Assembly (NCBI GenBank): GCA_016213985.1
Contig: JACRPJ010000020.1
Span: forward strand, 1-8,079
Direction: 5' to 3'
Length of the DNA stretch: 8,079 bases
From: Candidatus Woesearchaeota archaeon
Lineage (GTDB): Archaea; Nanobdellota; Nanobdellia; Woesearchaeales; GW2011-AR9
The first letter of the stretch is position 1. The number at the start of each line of letters is the position of its first letter. Both the position numbers and the translations under genes were made by a program. Below the pieces are notes generated by a model. That model worked only from the letters and a program-made list of their open reading frames with translations, did no database searches and was not told the DNA's origin. This document shows positions 4,266-8,079 of the stretch, one piece after another.

Positions 4266-4688
4266 TCACTTTTGGAGATATTTGGTTAGGAGAGTATAAA
4301 TTTCAGCATTTGGTGATCCAGGAAAATATAGGGTTTTTAGATCTTTTTCGGATATCTTTATTTTTTTTGATTTTGGTTCATAAAACAGATGTTCTTCTTT
4401 GTCGTTTAAAGATTTTAAATACTCTTTTTGTTCTGTTAGGGTTGATTTTATTTCTATCTCTCTTCGCTCGAATATATCTGTTTTTACTATCTCTTCGAGA
4501 TGCTTGCCATGACCGCATCCTAAATCGAGAATTGTACTATCTCTCGTCTTAAAGTAGAGCGCTGGCTTTAAGTTAGGAGAATAGATGCATATTTTTGTAC
4601 CTTGATCGCTACCTCTGCTGATTTTGGAACGGTAATTCCAGTGTTCGGTGATGAGATACACTTCCTGCACCGGTGCTTTTTGGACCAT
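4266..4688 (-). CDS. Hypothetical protein with an isolated methyltransferase motif I
   Basis: A 140-aa ORF on the minus strand. I prefer ATG 4688 (MVQKAPVQEVYLITEHWNYR) over the in-frame ATG at 4709, because the first seven codons of the longer form lie in an A/T-rich, promoter-like stretch. The N-terminal half (SKISRGSDQGTKICIYSPNL, then KPALYFKT) leads into STILDLGCGHGKHLEEIVKT, which matches motif I of class I SAM methyltransferases (D-L-G-C-G-x-G). Motifs II-IV, expected in the next 80 residues, are not visible. Instead there is a highly charged Lys/Glu-rich segment (EIKSTLTEQKEYLKSLNDKE) and a short tail, GSPNAEIYTLLTKYLQK. The second half is clearly more A/T-rich than the first. It may be a truncated or rearranged methyltransferase, or an unfamiliar family in which the motif is fortuitous. 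Plus-strand frames over it are shadows. Confidence 0.5.
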   Translation of the reverse strand: MVQKAPVQEVYLITEHWNYRSKISRGSDQGTKICIYSPNLKPALYFKTRDSTILDLGCGHGKHLEEIVKTDIFERREIEIKSTLTEQKEYLKSLNDKEEHLFYEPKSKKIKISEKDLKTLYFPGSPNAEIYTLLTKYLQK

Positions 4689-4796
4689 AATTTTAATTAT
4701 AAATATCATCAGAATATAAAGATTTATGTTCTGATAAAGTTAGCTTTAAATAATGTTGTTTCACCATCTTTATGTGAACTGTCTTTATGGAAAAGG

Positions 4797-4804
4797 TTAA
4801 ATAC
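4797..4804 (+). promoter_or_regulatory. TATA box of the MinD-like operon
   Basis: TTAAATAC, flanked by GG and CC, is centred about 27 nt before ATG 4828. This supports a leaderless transcript and the shorter MinD start. The 4689-4796 stretch between the divergent genes holds other A/T-rich TATA-like blocks (for example 4743-4753) and no gene. Confidence 0.6.
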
Positions 4805-4827
4805 CCTTTTCGTTTTTGATGCTTAGT

Positions 4828-5556
4828 ATGACTCGATTCATAGCTTTAGTTTCAGGAAAGGGTGGTGTGGGTAAAACCACTATTGCCCTCAACCTAGGGC
4901 ATGCTTTGCATAGGTTAGGAAAGCAGGTTATTTTGGTTGACGCAAACCTAGCTACTCCTAATTTAGGATTGCAACTCGGCTTGTTGAATCCAGAAGGGAC
5001 TCTTAATAAATTTTTACGTAAAGAAAAAGGGCTCCATGAGGTAATCTATCGGCATGAGAGTGGAATAGCGCTGGTACCCTCATCGCTGAATTTAGTGGAG
5101 TACCAGAAAACCAACCCTCAAAAATTAACTGAACTGTTTGAACACCTAGATGAGATGAGCGAATTTGTAGTAGTAGATGCACCCAGTGGACTAGGATATG
5201 AAGTTAATCAGATATTAAAGAACAGCGATGAGACACTTATAATCATTAATCCCACTTTAAGCTCGGTCATGGACGCTCTGAAGACTGTTCAGTTGGCTCA
5301 TATGCACAATAGCATAGTGGCGGGAATAATTCTCAATATGACTCATTTTGGAGGGTGGAACGAACTAAAGCAAGAAAAAAAAAAAAAAATTATAGGCTAT
5401 CCAATAATTGCTAACATTCGATATGACGGGAAGTTCCGTAAAGCCCTATTAAAGCAAGCACCGGTACATTACTTATATCCTCGCTCGCGTACCGCGCGCG
5501 AGTTCAAAAATGTAGCTAAACATTTGTGTTTGCATCAAGGATTGGGACCATCATGA
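4828..5556 (+). CDS. minD: MinD/ParA-family (SIMIBI class) P-loop ATPase
   Basis: A 242-aa ATPase. The deviant Walker A is at residues 9-18 (SGKGGVGKTT), with both the signature Lys11 and Lys16. ILVDANLATPNLGLQLGL is the switch I region, and FVVVDAPSGLG is the Walker B/switch II region (the usual form is D-x-P-A-G). The C-terminus (TAREFKNVAKHLCLHQGL) is predicted helical and could be amphipathic like a membrane-targeting helix, but this is not certain. Archaeal MinD homologues act in spatial organisation, for example positioning of motility or chemotaxis structures; FtsZ regulation is not typical in archaea. The start at 4828 fits the TATA spacing; TTG 4816 and ATG 4819 in the same frame are alternatives. 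A run of about 15 A at 5375-5389 encodes consecutive lysines. The stop overlaps the next gene by ATGA, so the membrane protein behind it is its likely partner. Confidence 0.9.
   Translation: MTRFIALVSGKGGVGKTTIALNLGHALHRLGKQVILVDANLATPNLGLQLGLLNPEGTLNKFLRKEKGLHEVIYRHESGIALVPSSLNLVEYQKTNPQKLTELFEHLDEMSEFVVVDAPSGLGYEVNQILKNSDETLIIINPTLSSVMDALKTVQLAHMHNSIVAGIILNMTHFGGWNELKQEKKKKIIGYPIIANIRYDGKFRKALLKQAPVHYLYPRSRTAREFKNVAKHLCLHQGLGPS
5375..5389 (+). repeat. Homopolymeric A run inside the MinD-like gene
   Basis: About 15 consecutive A residues encode a block of lysines after NELKQE. Such runs promote polymerase slippage in vivo and errors in sequencing. The frame is intact as given. Confidence 0.85.
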
Positions 5557-5786
5557 ATTCTACAAAGAGAATAGGACTTAAAGATAAGGGATGGAGTGAG
5601 CAGGAGATAAGAAAGGCCGAGTCTATACTGGAGAAAGCCGAATGGCATGATGTGTTCTTTTCTAAAATCGCTTTTTGGACTGCGTTAGCAGTGATCGTGT
5701 TTGCGAACATTGCTGTTTCACTTATTTTAATTCCATTTTTGGTATTCTTCGAGAGTTGGATTTTGTATTCGATTGTAGCGCTGTGA
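5553..5786 (+). CDS. MinD-linked small membrane protein, N-terminal part (ends at in-frame TGA)
   Basis: The ATG at 5553 overlaps the TGA of the MinD-like gene (ATGA), the usual layout for translational coupling; the GTG at 5526 in the same frame is less likely. The 77-aa product has a soluble amphipathic N-terminus (MNSTKRIGLKDKGWSEQEIR, then KAESILEKAEWHDVFFSK). A hydrophobic helix follows (about residues 39-60, WTALAVIVFANIAVSLILIP), and then the start of a second one (about 67-77, ESWILYSIVAL), which is cut by TGA at 5784-5786. The next ORF (5793-6074) is in the same frame and resumes the same helix. The two were evidently one gene of about 173 codons. As it stands the first part is a protein truncated inside a membrane helix, unless the TGA is read through. 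Its role is unknown; the coupling to a MinD-type ATPase suggests a membrane anchor or partner. Confidence 0.65.
   Translation: MNSTKRIGLKDKGWSEQEIRKAESILEKAEWHDVFFSKIAFWTALAVIVFANIAVSLILIPFLVFFESWILYSIVAL
5784..5786 (+). other. In-frame TGA splitting the MinD-linked membrane protein gene
   Basis: The same frame reads ATT-GTA-GCG-CTG-TGA-GCA-TTA-ATG, giving IVAL-stop-ALMSGFVYNF. The hydrophobic character continues on both sides without shift or gap, so a single base change (for example GGA, TGG or CGA to TGA) is enough to explain it. TGA is used as a normal stop by the genes ending at 3602 and 5556. Confidence 0.85.
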
Positions 5787-5792
5787 GCATTA

Positions 5793-6074
5793 ATGAGTGG
5801 GTTTGTATATAATTTTTTAATTACGGACATCAAGCATCTGGAAAGAAAGCATCATATTTTAGCAGGAATAATTATTCCATTGATTGCTTTTGGGAATATG
5901 GTCATGATGGTGCTGGTGTCAAATAAACTTATAGAAAAATCCATATTAAAAACTTCTTCTCATAATCCCTGGGTTATTGGAGTAGTGTTTGTGATAGTGT
6001 TTATCCTGCCGGCGGTAATCGACAAAGTGAGGGTTTCCATCCAGAGCAACAGAAAAGCAGTGTTGGTAAGGTAA
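5793..6074 (+). CDS. MinD-linked small membrane protein, C-terminal part (after in-frame TGA)
   Basis: This 93-aa ORF starts at ATG 5793, six bases after the TGA stop and in the same frame as the upstream ORF. It begins with the second half of a membrane helix (MSGFVYNFLIT). A short charged loop follows (DIKHLERKHHILAG), then a third helix (about residues 23-45, ILAGIIIPLIAFGNMVMMVL), a loop with polar residues (KLIEKSILKTSSHNPW), and a fourth helix (VIGVVFVIVFILPAVI). The tail is basic (DKVRVSIQSNRKAVLVR). It has no ribosome binding site of its own, so expression as a separate polypeptide would need reinitiation after the TGA. Together with 5553-5786 it would make a four-helix protein with a soluble N-terminal helix. 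I recall similar small membrane proteins next to MinD-like ATPases in DPANN archaea, but cannot name the family. Confidence 0.6.
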   Translation: MSGFVYNFLITDIKHLERKHHILAGIIIPLIAFGNMVMMVLVSNKLIEKSILKTSSHNPWVIGVVFVIVFILPAVIDKVRVSIQSNRKAVLVR

Positions 6075-6076
6075 GA

Positions 6077-6320
6077 TTATAATTTCTTATCCATCCAGAT
6101 ATACTCATGGCCTGGGGAAAAGCCTTGCTTTTTCATTAGTTCTAAGATTATTGGATTATGAGCATTAGCCCAACCATAAATATAGTTGATTCCTTGTTCT
6201 CTTAATTGTTGTTCACATGCCTGATATAGTTGTTTCGCAATTCCCCGCTCTCGATATTCAGGTACTACCATTAGCGTACAATTCCATCAAATCAGTAATC
6301 AAAGCAGGACGAATGGTCAT
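6077..6320 (-). pseudogene. GNAT N-acetyltransferase remnant with internal deletion
   Basis: The C-terminal piece (6271-6077) reads MVVPEYRERGIAKQLYQACE, then GWANAHNPIILELMKKQGF and a short tail ending in DKKL. This is the acetyl-CoA-binding motif A (x-P-E-Y-R-x-R-G-I/A) and the following strand and helix of the GNAT fold. Upstream, in another frame, ATG 6320 starts MTIRPALITDLMELYANG, a typical GNAT N-terminus (beta-1/alpha-1), which runs to a stop at about 6260. A TATA box at 6341-6350 lies 26 nt before ATG 6320, confirming it as the original start. GNAT enzymes are about 150 aa; roughly 65-70 central residues are missing, so an out-of-frame deletion near 6270-6285 removed the middle of the gene. 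The substrate is unknown. The product is unlikely to be active. Confidence 0.75.
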
Positions 6321-6340
6321 CTGAAGAGGTACGTTTTGGA

Positions 6341-6350
6341 ATTATAAAAG
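6341..6350 (-). promoter_or_regulatory. TATA box of the former GNAT gene
   Basis: On the minus strand CTTTTATAAT is centred about 26 nt before ATG 6320, the leaderless spacing seen elsewhere in the window. The promoter survives although the gene is broken. Confidence 0.6.
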
Positions 6351-6382
6351 CTTTTCTTTGCTTTAGGATATACTTTTAGGTA

Positions 6383-6724
6383 TCAGCTTCCCACTCCGAT
6401 TAGCGTTACCCCCACAATGATGCCTCCCAGAGCGAGGTATTTCCAGACGTTCATTTTTTCTCCCAGAAATTTTATGGAGAGGGATGTGGTCCATAGATAA
6501 GACAGAGATACGAGAGGATACACTACGCTTAATTGTTCCATACGTAAGGCTAAGATATAAAAAATAGTGGATAGACCATATAAGAAAAAACCTACCCATA
6601 CTTTAGAGTTGAATAACATTTCTCTAAACGTGTGGTTGCTGGTAGCTTTTTTTAACGTCAATGCGCCTACCGCTCCGATTAAAGTAGCGATTAATACTAA
6701 CAGTAGTGCTAGATATTTTACCAT
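6383..6724 (-). CDS. SMR/EamA-like four-helix transporter subunit (second of a pair)
   Basis: A 113-aa membrane protein with four predicted helices: residues 3-24 (YLALLLVLIATLIGAVGALT), about 42-60 (VWVGFFLYGLSTIFYILALR), about 65-85 (LSVVYPLVSLSYLWTTSLSI) and about 94-112 (YLALGGIIVGVTLIGVG). The third-helix pattern (L-S-x-V-Y-P-L-x-x-x-S-Y-x-W) followed by F-L-G-E-K-M marks the drug/metabolite transporter superfamily. Helix 1 has no Glu at the place of Glu14 of EmrE, so proton-coupled drug export is doubtful; ArnE/ArnF-like flippases or other small EamA half-proteins are a better model. It starts at ATG 6724, seven bases after the stop of the homologous upstream gene, with GGTGA as ribosome binding site overlapping that stop. 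The two proteins probably form a heterodimer. Confidence 0.85.
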   Translation of the reverse strand: MVKYLALLLVLIATLIGAVGALTLKKATSNHTFREMLFNSKVWVGFFLYGLSTIFYILALRMEQLSVVYPLVSLSYLWTTSLSIKFLGEKMNVWKYLALGGIIVGVTLIGVGS

Positions 6725-6731
6725 TTATGTT

Positions 6732-7127
6732 TCACCCATGGGGTGTTGTGAAAGTAACTTCACTCTTACGGGAGCTGCCATATCCTAATAAGCTGACGGA
6801 GATAATGATAATGATTACTCCGCTCCATTTCCACCAGTTCATAAAGTCGCTGGGGAATAAGTAAAGTGATAATAGGCTTACCCATACATAACTTGCAGCA
6901 ATGAAAGGGTAGACCAAGCTCAGTTCTCCATGTTTGAATGCCAGCAGCATTAGCGCTGCTCCTATTCCGTAAGCGGCAAATCCCGATACAAAAGGAAGGT
7001 TAAACCAGGTTAACCATTGGTGAGCGTCTATCCTCACTAGCCCTAATTTCCACAGTACTTGGCCTATGGAAGTGAATAGGGTGCATATGATAGCTAGCCA
7101 AATTGCCTTCTGGTTGTGGTAACCCAC
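6732..7127 (-). CDS. SMR/EamA-like four-helix transporter subunit (first of a pair)
   Basis: A 131-aa homologue of the next gene. The helices are about residues 8-27 (AIWLAIICTLFTSIGQVLWK), 46-66 (FVSGFAAYGIGAALMLLAFK), 71-90 (LSLVYPFIAASYVWVSLLSL) and 100-118 (WSGVIIIIISVSLLGYGSS). The motif GQVLWKLG in helix 1 is like that of ArnE/ArnF-type proteins, and LSLVYPFIAASYVW is the shared superfamily signature. The Glu of classical SMR drug pumps is absent. A polar 14-residue tail (SSRKSEVTFTTPHG) extends past the last helix and is lacking in its partner. The start is GTG 7127, supported by GGGGAGA (7134-7140) six bases upstream; no ATG is available. It follows secD by 18 nt and is co-transcribed with it and with the second subunit. 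The substrate cannot be told from sequence. Confidence 0.85.
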   Translation of the reverse strand: MGYHNQKAIWLAIICTLFTSIGQVLWKLGLVRIDAHQWLTWFNLPFVSGFAAYGIGAALMLLAFKHGELSLVYPFIAASYVWVSLLSLYLFPSDFMNWWKWSGVIIIIISVSLLGYGSSRKSEVTFTTPHG

Positions 7128-7145
7128 TTTTATTCTCCCCGAAGA

Positions 7146-8079
7146 TTAATCCTCTTTTTTTAGCAGTATTTCGGCCACGGCGGCGTATGCTGGCCGGGCA
7201 ATCAGCACTCCAAAGGAAACACCAACAATAGTGGTAAAAGCAAAGCCTTTAAGCATTCCTGCTCCTGCAAACCACAGCGGGATCATCGAGGCTACTGCGG
7301 TGAGATATGCCCCCATAATGATAAATAAAGCGTTCTTAATTCGTATTTTCCAATCAATTGCTTCTACTTCGCCGCGCACCGTTTCGTCAGTAATGACCAC
7401 CAAATGATCTACGGCCGTGCCAATAACGATAATAATACCTGCTATGGCCGCTAGATCCAAATTCCATCCCACTAGTGCTGCGAATCCTAGTACTAAAACA
7501 ATCTCTGAAATAATGGTTAATACTAAAGGAATCACCACCCGAGCTTTTTTATAACGAATTAGCACTACTGCACTTACGGTCAGTATTGCCAGCAACCCTA
7601 CGAATAAGACGTTATTCAGAAATTCCTTTCCGAGTGAAGGGGAAATGGTGTCCATTTTTACTATCTCCAGCTTGACCGGTAAACTGCCCGTGATAATAAT
7701 AGTCTGCAAGCGTTTCATGTTTTGTAGTGCACTATTGAGTGCCTGTTGCTGATTGATTCCGGAACCGGAGCCAGAAATTTGGATATCGGTAGCTGCTCTT
7801 CCTTTTAATTCCGCCCCGATTTTTAATTTGTCCACTTCTTTATCGTCTAAGAATAACACTAGGTCTTCGTTTAGATAATTTTCACTGCCGCTCTCTCCGC
7901 TTACTACCAAAAGCTTATTGGTGAGAGCAGCTTGTCTTTCTGCTGCTTCTTGGCTTAAAGAAATGCTGAAGAAGAAGCTGCAGGCATATCCATCTTGCAC
8001 CTGGAAGCAGCCTTTACGGGGATCGATTCCGGAGCATTGTGCGCTTCTACATACGTAGGTAATGTCTTTTTTTCCTCCG
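7146..8079 (-). CDS. secD: SecD, protein-export membrane subunit (5' end outside the window)
   Basis: The frame is open from the right edge to TAA 7148-7146, about 310 codons, so the N-terminus, including the first membrane helix, is missing; the GTG at 8000 is not the real start. SecD works with SecF at the SecY channel and uses the proton gradient to assist export. The visible part begins in the extracytoplasmic domain (KKDITYVC...), continues through the conserved LSQEAAERQAALTNK region, and then five helices: FLNNVLFVGLLAILTVSAVV, ARVVIPLVLTIISEIVLVLG, AAIAGIIIVIGTAVDHLVVI followed by TDE, ALFIIMGAYLTAVASMIPLW and LKGFAFTTIVGVSFGVLIAR. The G-T-x-V-D-x-x-x-V-I-T-D-E segment in helix 4 is the SecD hallmark with the acidic residues used in proton coupling. 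Four Cys spaced C-x4-C-x8-C-x8-C lie in the outer domain. Two transporter subunits follow in the operon. Confidence 0.93.
   Translation of the reverse strand, partial: GGKKDITYVCRSAQCSGIDPRKGCFQVQDGYACSFFFSISLSQEAAERQAALTNKLLVVSGESGSENYLNEDLVLFLDDKEVDKLKIGAELKGRAATDIQISGSGSGINQQQALNSALQNMKRLQTIIITGSLPVKLEIVKMDTISPSLGKEFLNNVLFVGLLAILTVSAVVLIRYKKARVVIPLVLTIISEIVLVLGFAALVGWNLDLAAIAGIIIVIGTAVDHLVVITDETVRGEVEAIDWKIRIKNALFIIMGAYLTAVASMIPLWFAGAGMLKGFAFTTIVGVSFGVLIARPAYAAVAEILLKKED

Noticed and set aside
4310..4826. Two plus-strand ORFs (4310-4552, 4602-4826)
   Set aside because: They are shadows of the minus-strand ORF and of the divergent promoter region; their Leu/Phe-rich translations come from A/T-rich antisense sequence.
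5784..5786. Selenocysteine at the in-frame TGA
   Set aside because: The site is within a hydrophobic membrane helix with no redox context, and no downstream element was recognised; a mutation or error is simpler.
5516..5833. A 105-codon minus-strand ORF
   Set aside because: It is antisense to the coupled MinD-partner gene and has no promoter or ribosome binding site.
1..8079. CRISPR array, tRNA genes, insertion sequence or transposase
   Set aside because: No regularly spaced direct repeats, no T-loop GGTTCGA-type tRNA signature and no transposase-like protein were found on either strand.

Overview
The window reads as a piece of a small-genome archaeon, most likely a DPANN-type lineage (Woesearchaeota/Pacearchaeota-like). 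That placement is an inference from gene content and layout and was not tested against any database. The archaeal signals are a one-helix Sec61-beta, an archaeal NAC with a UBA tail, a TraB/PrgY-family protein, an archaeal SecD, a PRC-barrel protein, an archaeal-style RNase P RNA, and promoters with TATA boxes about 22-28 nt before the start codon (mostly leaderless genes). Genes inside operons instead carry GAGGT/GGGGAG-type ribosome binding sites.

Left part (1-930): a partial membrane protein leaves the window on the minus strand. A long hairpin and a shared TATA region separate it from a 72-aa membrane protein on the plus strand. Convergent to that lies a broken PRC-barrel gene, with a coupled 32-aa ORF behind it. 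Next come a TraB-family gene (931-1614) and an enlarged RNase P RNA (about 1683-2205) whose P1, P2, P3 and P4 helices can be drawn directly from the sequence. A second heavily base-paired stretch that I cannot identify (about 2230-2507) follows. It runs up to a Sec61-beta/NAC operon, so this block serves RNA processing and co-translational protein targeting.

Middle (3079-4827): two all-helical proteins of about 155 aa, probably paralogues, flank an intergenic region packed with perfect inverted repeats. A convergent ORF with an isolated methyltransferase motif I follows.

Right part (4828-8079): a MinD/ParA-family ATPase overlaps, by ATGA, a small membrane protein gene that is cut by an in-frame TGA in the middle of a predicted membrane helix. 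A GNAT acetyltransferase remnant comes next on the minus strand. The last stretch is a minus-strand operon of secD (5' end outside the window) followed by two four-helix SMR/EamA-like transporter subunits.

Three genes are interrupted within 8 kb (PRC-barrel, GNAT, MinD partner). Either the genome is shedding genes or the assembly has errors; reads would decide. The most interesting leads are the unidentified RNA next to RNase P, the 140-nt branched insertion in P3, the TGA in the MinD partner, and the inverted-repeat cluster between the paralogues.
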